From Chthonomonas sp. (lineage in GTDB: Bacteria > Armatimonadota > Fimbriimonadia > Fimbriimonadales > Fimbriimonadaceae), in the NCBI GenBank assembly GCA_016788115.1, contig JAEURR010000008.1:186001-250000 (forward strand): a DNA stretch of 64,000 nucleotides, given 5' to 3'. A program made the translations under genes and the position numbers. Below are positions 7,631 to 15,903 of this stretch, piece by piece. The notes below the pieces were generated by a model. That model saw only the letters and a list, made by a program, of their open reading frames with translations, did no database searches and had not been told where the DNA came from. Every line of letters begins with the position of its first letter. Within the stretch, counting starts at the first letter, position 1.

Positions 7631-9895
7631 CTATGACTCCATTATTCCCATAGTTTGCGGAATGGATCGCTGAAATACCAATCGCAAATCTTCCAGGTTC
7701 AGCTTCACTTCATCCAACTCGAACCGAGGTTCTTCGGGTCTCGCTTTACCTAGGTGACTCAAGCGCACGCCGACCAAGCCTGCGAGGTCAGCAACTGCAC
7801 TCGCGTTCTCAGCGCGGACTGCAATCACGGCTCGCCCTGGCGTTTCGCCGAACCACCTAGCATCTTTTCGGTTCGAAAACTCGAATGGCTCACCTTTTAG
7901 ACTCGCGATGATGCCAACTGTGTTCGGAATTGCCATCTCTGCAAGCGCCACCGCCACGCCGCCCTCGCTGACATCGTGCGCCGCCTCCAGAAGCGATCCT
8001 TCGGCCGCACGGACTAGGAAATCGATGAGCGACAATTCTCCCGCAAGATTGGGTGCGACCGGAAGTCCGTCCTCAATCCCATGGACAGTGGCTAAGTACT
8101 CGCTCGCCCCCAGGGCGTCGTGTCGCATCTCATCGAGCGGTGTAGAGACTAGCATCAAGTCGGCCCTGCGCGTCGGCAAGGCCGATCCTATTCGGCGATT
8201 GGCGTCTTCGAGCACGCCCAGCATGCCGATCAGCGGAGTCGGAAGGACCTCCCCAAGATTGCTCTCGTTGTAGAAGCTGACATTTCCACTCAACACAGGG
8301 GTACCGAGCGCTTCGCAAGCATCGGCGATCCCACGCACCGCGCGCTCAAACTGCCAGTACACATGCCCGAGCTGGGGGTTACCGAAGTTCAGGCCATCGG
8401 TCGCCGCGCGTGGCCGCGCCCCCGTACAAGCAACGTTCCGGGCAGCCTCGCACACCGCAAGCAACCCGCCCACGTACGGATCGAAGTATGTCTGGCGCGC
8501 GTTGCCGTCGATCTTGAGACTAATGCCCCGCTTGGATCCACGAAGCGCCAGTACCGCCGCATCGGCCGTTCCCGGCGGGAGTGCCGTCTGGGTTTGGACT
8601 TGCGTATCGTACTGCTGGTACACCCAGCGCTTGCTCGCCAGGTTGGGCGAGCCCATTAGCTTTAAGAGCGAATCGCTAAGTGGCAGTTCCGCCAACCCGG
8701 TTGCGTCGAACTCTTGCGCGCTTCGGTGATACTCCGGAACCTCGATGGCGGTCGAATAGGTGGGGCACTCGTCGGTCAGATGCTTCGGGTTCACCTGCGC
8801 CACAAGCTCTCCGTGGTAGAAGATCTCGACGAACGGTCCCTCGGTGACCGTGCCAATAACCTCGGCTTTCAGACCCCACTTCCGGAAAATGGCAAGGACT
8901 TCATCTTGACGTCCCTTCTTTGCGACGGCAAGCATCCGCTCCTGACTCTCGCTGAGCATGAGTTCGTAGGCAGACATGCCCGCCTCCCGCGCTGGCACCC
9001 GGGCCAGCTCGATGTGCATCCCCACTCCGCCCTTGCTCGCCATCTCCGTCGTGCTGCACGTGATGCCTGCTGCGCCCATGTCTTGGATTGCGATCACTGC
9101 TCCGGTCTCGAGTGCCTCCAAGGTCGCCTCGATGAGCTGCTTCTCCGCAAACGGATCGCCAATCTGCACGTTCGGTCGCTTGTCCGCGCCGTCTTCATCG
9201 AGCGCATCGCTTGCGAAGGTCGCACCGTGGATACCGTCCTTGCCCGTCGCAGACCCGAGGTAGATCACTGGGTTGCCGATCCCCGCCGCTTTGGCTGTGG
9301 CGATCTGGTTCACTGGGACCACCCCTACACTCATTGCATTGACGAGCGGATTGCCACTGTAGCGAGGGTGGAAGAAGACCTCGCCTGCAACGGTTGGCAC
9401 TCCCACGCAGTTCCCGTAGCCGCCTATTCCAGCCACGACTCTTTTGAAAAGATACTGATTGCGCTTCACAACCTCATCGGGAGCCGAGCCGGGAGTGATC
9501 GGTCCGAAGCGAAGCGAGTTCAGTGAGGCGATGGGGCGCGCGCCCATCGTGAAAATGTCTCGTATGATGCCCCCGACACCCGTTGCCGCTCCTTGGTAAG
9601 GTTCTACCGCGCTCGGATGATTATGGGACTCCACCTTCATCGTGATGCCGATGCCGTCCCCAATGTCGACGATCCCGGCATTCTCAAGGCCATCCCCTTC
9701 CAGCGCCTTCTTGTAACCGCTGAAGTACGACAAAATCGGTCGACTGTACTTGTAGCCACAATGCTCGCTCCACATCACCGCGAACATTCCAAGCTCGGTG
9801 AGGGTGGGTGAACGCCCTAGCAGATTGCAGATGAGTGCATGCTCGGTATCATTCAAACCCATGGAACGGTGTGCATCGGGAGCAACGGCGGCCAT
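7631..9895 (-). CDS. purL: phosphoribosylformylglycinamidine synthase subunit II
   Basis: Fourth step of purine synthesis: converts FGAR to FGAM with ATP and ammonia delivered by PurQ/PurS (small-type PurL, about 754 residues). Visible family segments are FAVMWSEHCGYKYSRPIL near the N-terminus, KVESHNHPSA with the catalytic His, GGIIRDIFTMGARPIA, IQDMGAAGITCSTTEMASKGGVG, and HDVSEGGVAVALAEM near the C-terminus. I chose the ATG at 9895 because a TATAAT box sits exactly 7 bases before it, giving a leaderless start; the alternative ATG at 9862 would cut the usual N-terminal lead. Its first 35 bases overlap the divergent lipoprotein gene. First gene of a six-gene operon. Confidence 0.95.
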   Translation of the reverse strand: MAAVAPDAHRSMGLNDTEHALICNLLGRSPTLTELGMFAVMWSEHCGYKYSRPILSYFSGYKKALEGDGLENAGIVDIGDGIGITMKVESHNHPSAVEPYQGAATGVGGIIRDIFTMGARPIASLNSLRFGPITPGSAPDEVVKRNQYLFKRVVAGIGGYGNCVGVPTVAGEVFFHPRYSGNPLVNAMSVGVVPVNQIATAKAAGIGNPVIYLGSATGKDGIHGATFASDALDEDGADKRPNVQIGDPFAEKQLIEATLEALETGAVIAIQDMGAAGITCSTTEMASKGGVGMHIELARVPAREAGMSAYELMLSESQERMLAVAKKGRQDEVLAIFRKWGLKAEVIGTVTEGPFVEIFYHGELVAQVNPKHLTDECPTYSTAIEVPEYHRSAQEFDATGLAELPLSDSLLKLMGSPNLASKRWVYQQYDTQVQTQTALPPGTADAAVLALRGSKRGISLKIDGNARQTYFDPYVGGLLAVCEAARNVACTGARPRAATDGLNFGNPQLGHVYWQFERAVRGIADACEALGTPVLSGNVSFYNESNLGEVLPTPLIGMLGVLEDANRRIGSALPTRRADLMLVSTPLDEMRHDALGASEYLATVHGIEDGLPVAPNLAGELSLIDFLVRAAEGSLLEAAHDVSEGGVAVALAEMAIPNTVGIIASLKGEPFEFSNRKDARWFGETPGRAVIAVRAENASAVADLAGLVGVRLSHLGKARPEEPRFELDEVKLNLEDLRLVFQRSIPQTMGIMES
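9847..9852 (+). promoter_or_regulatory. -10 box (TATCAT) for the lipoprotein gene, leaderless arrangement
   Basis: TATCAT lies 8 bases before the ATG at 9861, so transcription would begin at or next to the start codon. No ribosome-binding site is present. No convincing -35 box. It lies inside the purL 5' region on the other strand. Confidence 0.45.
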
Positions 9896-10283
9896 CCTCG
9901 TGATTATAGCTGGAGCAGCCTGCGGGGGGGGCGAGTCGCGGTTCGTCGGCAGTTGGGTTGGGATACGCAAGCTCGCCAACGAAGCCAACATGCCCACTCA
10001 CATTCAGAACACGCTCAAGCCGGTCAACCTCGAAATCAAATCCGACGGCACTTTCAAGCTTGAGGAGTACGGTATTCCGAGTACAGGCGATGTCGCCTAT
10101 CAGGCCAACAAAGCTCTTCTCACGGTAAAGACACAGATGAACCGAGCGTTGCCCCCGGAGAGCGAGCCCAAGCCTCTAGAGTTAGAGATCGGGACCGACG
10201 GAACTGCGAAATTCCGGGATCCCGCTGGATTCGATACATCGTGGGTGATCATGAAGCGCAAAGAAAAACAGCCCGGACCCTAG
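9861..10283 (+). CDS. small lipoprotein of unknown function
   Basis: About 140 residues. The N-terminus MERCASGATAAILVIIAGAACGGG has a lipobox A-G-A-A-C around residue 21, so it is predicted to be exported and lipidated. The mature part contains FVGSWVG and two similar DGTFKLEEYG / DGTAKFRDP strands, resembling small lipocalin-like or META-type barrels in which FxGxW recurs; I cannot assign a family firmly. The ATG at 9861 fits a TATCAT box 8 bases upstream. The gene begins inside purL on the opposite strand (35-base overlap). Confidence 0.65.
   Translation: MERCASGATAAILVIIAGAACGGGESRFVGSWVGIRKLANEANMPTHIQNTLKPVNLEIKSDGTFKLEEYGIPSTGDVAYQANKALLTVKTQMNRALPPESEPKPLELEIGTDGTAKFRDPAGFDTSWVIMKRKEKQPGP
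9903..9908 (-). promoter_or_regulatory. -10 box (TATAAT) for purL, leaderless arrangement
   Basis: The minus strand reads TATAAT, then CACGAGG, then the purL ATG at 9895: a consensus -10 seven bases before the start codon. No recognisable -35 (the expected site is a run of C). The box lies within the signal-peptide codons of the divergent lipoprotein gene. Confidence 0.55.
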
Positions 10284-10295
10284 GGTTCCGGACTG
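10264..10295 (-). terminator. rho-independent terminator of the glmU-to-small-ORF operon
   Basis: On the minus strand an imperfect hairpin, CAGTCCGGAACCC paired with GGGTCCGGGCTG, is followed directly by TTTTTCTTT. The T-run lies on the minus-strand side, so it terminates transcripts coming from 10317 and beyond. The plus-strand lipoprotein gene ends within the hairpin. Confidence 0.75.
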
Positions 10296-10316
10296 TCGAT
10301 TCGCGCCTACTCTGAC

Positions 10317-10499
10317 TTAGGCTGCTTGCTCGGCCGAAGCGCTCGCTCCGCCCTCAACAACCTTGAACAGCTTTCCGCCAGGCACCCAAGTGATCGTTGG
10401 GGCTGCCGGATGCGTGAGTTGGGTGTCTTCGTGATCAACTGCCGACTTCGACATGACCACGTAGAAAGTTGCTGCACCAATTAGATAGAGAGCCATCAT
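10317..10499 (-). CDS. small single-span membrane protein, hypothetical
   Basis: About 60 residues from the first of two adjacent ATGs (MMALYLIGAATFYVVMSKS); the frame also allows a GTG at 10514. One hydrophobic helix (about residues 2-15) is followed by a polar tail ending ASASAEQAA. No family recognised. In support of it being real: it is the last open frame before a strong minus-strand terminator at 10264-10295 and lies 88 bases after the AraC gene. Against: no clear ribosome-binding site and short length. Confidence 0.4.
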   Translation of the reverse strand: MMALYLIGAATFYVVMSKSAVDHEDTQLTHPAAPTITWVPGGKLFKVVEGGASASAEQAA

Positions 10500-10587
10500 G
10501 CTTTCGTACACCACCGCCGGACAGGAAGTCCGATGCTTCCGTTATTCCCTTGGCTCTACGAAGTCTCCAAGGTGATAATGCCGGATG

Positions 10588-11817
10588 TCATGGCTTCGTG
10601 CGCGCAGTAGCTCGAACGAGGGATGGCGCAGCGCTAAACCGCTCGGCAAATGCTCGGCTAAAGTGGGCGGGGCTGGAGAATCCAACCATGCGCGCGACTT
10701 CCGTGACCGACAAGTCGAGGTCCACCAACAGTTTCTTGGACTTCTCCAGCCGAACAGACATGAGATAGCGCTGGAACGGTTTGCCGGTGTACTTCTTGAA
10801 AAGGAATCGGAAGTGTGAAGTGCTCAGGCCCAGCGATCGCGCAATGGTCTCGTCGCTCAGGTCCTTGCCGAAATTTCTATCAATGATGGCGAGCGCGCGC
10901 GCGATGGCCGCATCGGTCGGTGCATCCGGAACTTTCATCAAGTCGTTGGTCAGTTCTTCAGCCATGCTGCTCATCGCTTCGCAAATCTGACGCGGAGTCG
11001 TAAGCGCGTCGAGTTCGCGGGCCGCACGGAGAACGAACCGGTGCATTTGCCGTTCGGCATGCACCTCTAGCATCGCCGCGCAGATCACCGAAAGGAACGT
11101 GAGCGCAAGCCCTTTCGCCTCTTCCAATTCGGACATCGCTTCGATCCCACGGACCGCCTGTTGCAGCGCCATCCCAAACCGCACGCGGTCGCCGACGCGG
11201 ACGACGGCCGCGAGCTCATCCAGCGTCACACCGCGACTGGCGGCATGAAACGGACACCCGGGTGCGGGAACGGCCTCTACGAAGACATCGAAGATGCAGA
11301 AACTCGTATCGGTGCCACAGTCCACGAACCTGAGCTGGGGATTCTCGGTCGGCTCCGGGAGGTCAATCGACAGGACATCGACCCGGGCCGCCTTCCCTTC
11401 GACTTTGCAGGAGCCGATGGTCTGCAAAACGATTCCGTCGCCTGAGGAAAGGTGTACATGCCCCACGGTGTGCGCATCCAAGTAGTGCGTCCCGCAGACG
11501 AGCGGCAAACTCTGAGCCGAGTTTTCGCCTTGGATGATCAGGCTGGCACCAACGGTTCCAGGTGCCTCATCTTCCGTCGTTGCGTAGAGCCCAAAGATCC
11601 CCACGAAGTGGATTCGGTTAACAATGCCGGTCGAGACCGGGATTTCGATCATCAACTCGTTGGGCAGCTGCTTCGCGGCGTGGACGGGTCCGCGCCCGCC
11701 CTGACTCTGCCACGCATGCTTCGTAGAAAGTGGTTCTCCGTTCCACTCCATACCCGCCGCGAGGCTCGGACCGGAGCGCGGTCTCTCGAAGCGTCCAACC
11801 AGCATCAGGGGTCTCAT
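10588..11817 (-). CDS. AraC-family transcription regulator with a long N-terminal domain
   Basis: 409 residues. The C-terminal 100 residues form the AraC double helix-turn-helix: DETIARSLGLSTSHFRFLFKKYTGKPFQRYL (first, about residues 325-355) and SVTEVARMVGFSSPAHFSRAFAERF (second, about 375-400). The N-terminal part (about 50-200) is beta-rich (IHFVGIFGLY, ASLIIQGENSAQSLPLVCG, LRFVDCGTDTSFCIFDVFVEA) and may be a ligand-binding sandwich; I cannot name it. A GGAG 8 bases before the ATG, inside the end of the peptide-binding gene (3 bases between the genes), suggests co-translation. It may regulate the uptake genes beside it (inference). Confidence 0.85.
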   Translation of the reverse strand: MRPLMLVGRFERPRSGPSLAAGMEWNGEPLSTKHAWQSQGGRGPVHAAKQLPNELMIEIPVSTGIVNRIHFVGIFGLYATTEDEAPGTVGASLIIQGENSAQSLPLVCGTHYLDAHTVGHVHLSSGDGIVLQTIGSCKVEGKAARVDVLSIDLPEPTENPQLRFVDCGTDTSFCIFDVFVEAVPAPGCPFHAASRGVTLDELAAVVRVGDRVRFGMALQQAVRGIEAMSELEEAKGLALTFLSVICAAMLEVHAERQMHRFVLRAARELDALTTPRQICEAMSSMAEELTNDLMKVPDAPTDAAIARALAIIDRNFGKDLSDETIARSLGLSTSHFRFLFKKYTGKPFQRYLMSVRLEKSKKLLVDLDLSVTEVARMVGFSSPAHFSRAFAERFSAAPSLVRATARTKP

Positions 11818-11820
11818 AAG

Positions 11821-13428
11821 CTACTCCAGAGTGACGGTGGTGTGCGGAAGGTGGCCGAACAGCGAATGGCGCATCCCCTTGACTCGCGGTGCAATAAGTT
11901 CTGCATCGCGCTGGAAGTAGATCGGCATCCACGGCGCATCTTGAAGGATCAGGTCCTCCGCCCGGGCGTATTTGGCATCCCGTTCCGGCCCCAGCGGCAT
12001 GACGTCAGCTTCCGCGCAGAGCTTGTCCACTTCCGGGTTGCTGTAGCCCATCTTGTTCTCCGGGCCGTTCGTTGTGAGCAAGAGGGTCAAGAAGTTTTCG
12101 GGATCGAGATAGTCTGCGCCCCACCGCATATGATAGAGCTGGAGTTCGCCACGATCCTTCTTCTGCAAGTACGCACCCCACTCCATGCTGCGCAGATTCG
12201 TTTTCATACCCAAGTTCTTCTGAAGCTGGGCAGCCAAGTTCTCTGCGACCAGCCGGACATCGGGTCGCGAGTCCCGATAGTTGAACTCGATCGGGGGTAT
12301 CTTCGCGGGGTCGGGGTATCCGGCCTTGGCCAGGAGCGCCTTTGCCGCGGTCGGATCGAATGGTAAGACCGCAGCTTGGGCGCGCGCACCAGTAACGGCT
12401 GGCGGCAGGATCCCGTTTGCAAGTTGGTTGATGCCGCCCAGCGTCTCCTTCACAATCTGCTCGCGATCAACCGCCATTGCGAAGGCGCGCCGGACGTCTC
12501 GGTTCTTGAACGGCGGATAGGCGTTGCCAGCCATGCCCATGTACCAGATCGCGGCTCGGTCGAAGAACTGCAGCTGATCTTTGAACTTCGCGTCCGACTG
12601 CAGACCACTGACGTCGCCACGCTCCAACTGGACAAGGTCGAGCTCACCGTTTTTGTATTTGAGCAGGCGTGTCGCGGCGTCCTTGATAATCGGTCGCTCA
12701 ATTCGCGCGATCTTCGGGGCACCTAGGTAGTAGTCAGGGTTAGCTTCCAGGACGAAAAGCTGGTCAGTGGAGTACGACTTCGCCTTGTAAGGGCCAGTCC
12801 CGACCATGTCCGTGGTGCTCTTCATCACCGTGTTTGCGGGCACAGATTCCTTTGGCAAGACGGCCGCGGTGAGGTAAGTCAGCTTCGCAGGAAAGAATGG
12901 AATCGGGCGGAGGAGCGAGATAGCAACGGTCGCTGGGTCACGCACAACCACGCCGCTGATGGTGTCGCTCTTGCCTGCGAGGCGGTCTGCGACCCCGACG
13001 ATGTCGCTCAAGTAGGTACCCGCGACCGGAGAAGCCAGCGCTGGATTGCAGGCGCGCTCGAGACTCCACTTCACGTCTTCGGCGGTCACGCTGCGTCCGT
13101 TATGGAATTTGGCGTTCGCTCGGAGCTTAAACACGTACGTGCTGCCGTTGTTCTCGATCGTCCAGCTCTCCGCGAGACCAGGCTTGACTTGGTTGTCTTC
13201 TCCCCAAACGGTCAAACTCTCAAAGACCTGCTGCAGGAGGTCGATCGTATCACCATCTTCGACCGCATGGGGATCAAGCGTCGATGGGCTGGTGACGATG
13301 GGATACCGCAGCACCTGCTCCTTGCCCGCGGCAGTGCGCTTCGAAAATCCCTGCCCTCCGGAACCACCCGAGCAGCCTGCCAAGAGAAGCGCGCTTACCG
13401 CCAGAAGCCAAACAATCTTTCGCACCAT
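11821..13428 (-). CDS. peptide-type ABC transporter substrate-binding lipoprotein (SBP family 5)
   Basis: Captures peptides or related solutes outside the inner membrane for an ABC importer. About 535 residues starting at MVRKIVWLLAVSALLLAGCSGGSGG with lipobox L-L-A-G-C. The mature part has family 5 features: LRYPIVTSPSTLDPHAVEDGDT, VKPGLAESWTI, YVFKLRANAKFHNGRSVTAEDVKWSLER, and FAMAVDREQIV. The frame continues upstream to 13497, but that part lies inside recO and lacks signal features. It follows recO by 19 bases and precedes an AraC gene by 3. No permease genes are nearby; the DppF-like ATPase at 4537 is the only candidate partner in the window. Confidence 0.92.
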   Translation of the reverse strand: MVRKIVWLLAVSALLLAGCSGGSGGQGFSKRTAAGKEQVLRYPIVTSPSTLDPHAVEDGDTIDLLQQVFESLTVWGEDNQVKPGLAESWTIENNGSTYVFKLRANAKFHNGRSVTAEDVKWSLERACNPALASPVAGTYLSDIVGVADRLAGKSDTISGVVVRDPATVAISLLRPIPFFPAKLTYLTAAVLPKESVPANTVMKSTTDMVGTGPYKAKSYSTDQLFVLEANPDYYLGAPKIARIERPIIKDAATRLLKYKNGELDLVQLERGDVSGLQSDAKFKDQLQFFDRAAIWYMGMAGNAYPPFKNRDVRRAFAMAVDREQIVKETLGGINQLANGILPPAVTGARAQAAVLPFDPTAAKALLAKAGYPDPAKIPPIEFNYRDSRPDVRLVAENLAAQLQKNLGMKTNLRSMEWGAYLQKKDRGELQLYHMRWGADYLDPENFLTLLLTTNGPENKMGYSNPEVDKLCAEADVMPLGPERDAKYARAEDLILQDAPWMPIYFQRDAELIAPRVKGMRHSLFGHLPHTTVTLE

Positions 13429-13447
13429 GTGACGGATTCTACTTGAC

Positions 13448-14185
13448 TCAGCTGATGTTTGATACGATTGCGGCCTGAAGCGCGGGCAAGTCTCCATGCG
13501 CGTGGTGTCGAAGGAACGGCACCAGCACCCTCAGAGACTCTTCGCGACGTCTCATGCGACTGGGTGGCTCGGGTTGCTCTGCCAAGCGTTCTAAACCGAC
13601 CAGGACAAGATCGTCGGCGGTGAAAGCGTCCCGGTAACTTGGCGCAGAGGTGGCTGGGATGATCCCACCTGCCGTGGGACTCACCCATGCCGGAGTCAGG
13701 GTGTTGGGGGTTCCCGTCTCGGTGCACACTCGGAACGAAGGCAACACGCCTTCGATTTCGAGCGCCTGGAGGAACGACCAGAGGGCCGCCACGAGCGGGT
13801 CCTCGTGGGTCTCAATCCGATTGAGCGATTCAATCAGCAGATCAAACTCGCTCTCGTGGGAGTGGCCGCCCAGGGTGAAGGCGGCGTAGAGTTCGGCAAG
13901 AGCGAGGGCGAGTACAAGTCGGTCGTAGTCCGTGCGCAGTCCGCGAAACGCGGAACGAGGTTGCGCCTGAGTGACATAGGTCACCCGAGGTCCGGCAGCC
14001 AGATGAAATTCTGCAAGGACGAGCGGCTCTGAGACTCCTGCGAGCCGCGAACCGGGCTTGCGTGCCCCGCGCGCCACGACATCTTGTCTTCCCTGCTCCC
14101 GGGTCAAAAGTGAAAGGCGCCGGTCCGATTCGCCGCTATCGCCACGACGTAGGACCAGCGCCAGAGCGTTGCTTTCTTTAGCCAC
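13448..14185 (-). CDS. recO: DNA repair protein RecO
   Basis: Helps load RecA on SSB-coated DNA together with RecR. 245 residues with a GTG start (the frame begins MAKESNALALVLRRGD). The OB-fold N-terminus reads LRRGDSGESDRRLSLLTREQGRQDVVARGARKPGSRLAG, close to the family pattern of a-E-x-D-R-x-L-S-L-L-T-x-E-x-G and VARGARKP. A helical domain follows. The four-Cys zinc site found in some RecO proteins is not seen: only one cysteine (RVCTETG) is present. The start overlaps the upstream membrane-protein gene by 8 bases. Confidence 0.88.
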   Translation of the reverse strand: MAKESNALALVLRRGDSGESDRRLSLLTREQGRQDVVARGARKPGSRLAGVSEPLVLAEFHLAAGPRVTYVTQAQPRSAFRGLRTDYDRLVLALALAELYAAFTLGGHSHESEFDLLIESLNRIETHEDPLVAALWSFLQALEIEGVLPSFRVCTETGTPNTLTPAWVSPTAGGIIPATSAPSYRDAFTADDLVLVGLERLAEQPEPPSRMRRREESLRVLVPFLRHHAHGDLPALQAAIVSNIS

Positions 14186-14933
14186 CGAAGAGCTTGCTCA
14201 CACCATCCTTGGCAAACTCAATGAAGATAAAGAACATGCGGTCGATGACCAGCGCGAAACGGGCCATGACGGTTGAGCCGAAGATCGCTCCGAGACCCAC
14301 CATTAGTAGCCATCGGCCAGCGGTGTTGGCGTTCTTCATGAGCTTGTTCTTCACGTCGAAGCTGAAGAAGAAGTAGCTGAGGACGCACAAGATCGTGACG
14401 ACGAAGATCGCGTTGTTGATCGCTTGGCTGACGAAGATCTGCTGCGACGCTGCCGTCGCCTCCTCCGGGCTCATCTTCAACTTGTCCGGCACGAAGAACG
14501 TGCCCTGAGTCGGGAACACTGGCCGCATCGAGTCGTGGATCTGCTTGCCCCACGTATTCCAGAAGGTCTGAATCTGCTGACCTGCCCAGAGACCTAGAAT
14601 GATGCCGATGGGAATGCGGCTCATCCAGTTATGCTTCTTGCTAAAGACCATGTAGGCCATGAGCCCAAACGGCAGCATCAGCATGTACAGGAAGTAGCCG
14701 GGCGTCCCTTGGGAACCAGTGGTTGCGTCAGGTACCGATCCCACCATGCGAAGCCACCACGGCTCGTACAACGTCTCTTTCCACACCGCGACAATGGTGA
14801 ACCCAGCCGCGAGCCCAAGGAAGACGTGCTCCACGAACCGATAGAATTTGTTCTCTCGGTAGAGAACGCTATAGAGTCCGACCGTCGCGATGACGCCAGC
14901 GAGCAGTTTCCATGCGAGGAATTTTTCGTTCAC
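14178..14933 (-). CDS. conserved polytopic membrane protein, unknown function (membrane block gene 5)
   Basis: 251 residues, GTG start overlapping the previous stop as GTGA. Around six hydrophobic segments: LAWKLLAGVIATVGLYSVLY, HVFLGLAAGFTIVAVW, GYFLYMLMLPFGLMAYMVF, IPIGIILGLWAGQQI, NAIFVVTILCVLSYFFF and WLLMVGLGAIFGSTVMARFALVI. A soluble loop rich in charge (about residues 140-175) lies between the fourth and fifth. No catalytic motif was recognised. The last gene of a five-gene coupled block (14178-18055), followed at once by recO. The LGLAAGFTIVAVW and GAIFGSTVMARFALVIDR segments look conserved in character and would be good search seeds. Confidence 0.75.
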   Translation of the reverse strand: MNEKFLAWKLLAGVIATVGLYSVLYRENKFYRFVEHVFLGLAAGFTIVAVWKETLYEPWWLRMVGSVPDATTGSQGTPGYFLYMLMLPFGLMAYMVFSKKHNWMSRIPIGIILGLWAGQQIQTFWNTWGKQIHDSMRPVFPTQGTFFVPDKLKMSPEEATAASQQIFVSQAINNAIFVVTILCVLSYFFFSFDVKNKLMKNANTAGRWLLMVGLGAIFGSTVMARFALVIDRMFFIFIEFAKDGVSKLFGG

Positions 14934-15901
14934 TTGCCACGCCCCTTAAACTTGGATGCAATGATGCTGGCGTTCCCCGCAAGCACTGCGAGAATCATCA
15001 GGGTCAAAGCCGCATGAAGCGCCAAGTAGTACTTGGCACCGCGGTCGTAGTTCGTCAATCCCGTGAAGGGTTCCACTTGGACATCGCGGAAGTTAGTGCT
15101 TTCTATCCGCTTGTCATCGGGGCCACTCTTCGGAACGGACGTTCCTCGCACTCCTGACTCCATCATCCGCTCAATATCGTAGACGCCCTTGAGCCCGATG
15201 CTCAATCCGACGAGCTGTCCCGATGCGTAATACTGTTGCATCTGGGGGCCGATGACGCCGGTGCACATGAGTGCGAGCGGAACCGAACCGCCCACACGGG
15301 CGATCAAGAAGTCCATCGTTCCCGAGGCGGTGATGTTCACTAGCAGCTGAAAGTCACCGATCCTCTTCACCTTGGCGAGCACCGGAGATCCCCAGATGTC
15401 CGCCGACTGTCCGTCGGGCCGACGATTTTGTTTGTCCTTGAACGCGGCGCGGATGTTGCCCTTCATGCTCGTAGCGAACGCCCCCGATGGGTCCGCGTAG
15501 TACCCCGCGTCAACCCAGTCCTCGAACAACTTGTACCGTTCGGCTTCGGGCTGTTCCAAATTGATTCGGTTGATGACGTTGCGAGCCACCTGCGGTGCCT
15601 GAGCGTCGCCCACTGCGTACAGTAGGAACTTCACCTTGCGTCGCATGATGATTCGCATCAGAGCTTCAAACTGCCCCATACTCTCGCCGCGTGAAGAGTT
15701 CGTCCAGTCAGACTGAATCAGGATCGGCTTGGACGGATCCAGCTGGCTCAAAGCCAGGAACATGTCAACGGACTGGTCCTCGGGCTTGCTTGGCACGTCC
15801 GCCTTGAAGAACAAGGTCACGGTGCAGACCAGGATCAGGAGCAGGTACAGCGTCTGCGAGCTTAATTTTGAGATTCTATCGACAAAGGAACGTTCTGCCA
15901 T
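14930..15901 (-). CDS. membrane-anchored protein with a large soluble domain, unknown (membrane block gene 4)
   Basis: 323 residues: a basic N-terminus, one membrane helix (about residues 18-33, LYLLLILVCTVTLFF), a soluble domain of about 250 residues and a second helix near 290-308 (ALHAALTLMILAVLAG) followed by a basic tail. By the positive-inside rule both ends are cytoplasmic and the domain faces outward. The domain alternates beta strands and helices (PILIQSDWTNSSRGESMGQ, KVKFLLYAVGDAQAPQVA, PVLAKVKRIGDFQLLVNITA, PLALMCTGVIGPQMQQYY), suggesting a Rossmann-like fold. I do not recognise a family. Two bases separate it from the gene upstream. Confidence 0.75.
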   Translation of the reverse strand: MAERSFVDRISKLSSQTLYLLLILVCTVTLFFKADVPSKPEDQSVDMFLALSQLDPSKPILIQSDWTNSSRGESMGQFEALMRIIMRRKVKFLLYAVGDAQAPQVARNVINRINLEQPEAERYKLFEDWVDAGYYADPSGAFATSMKGNIRAAFKDKQNRRPDGQSADIWGSPVLAKVKRIGDFQLLVNITASGTMDFLIARVGGSVPLALMCTGVIGPQMQQYYASGQLVGLSIGLKGVYDIERMMESGVRGTSVPKSGPDDKRIESTNFRDVQVEPFTGLTNYDRGAKYYLALHAALTLMILAVLAGNASIIASKFKGRGK

Positions 15902-15903
15902 TG

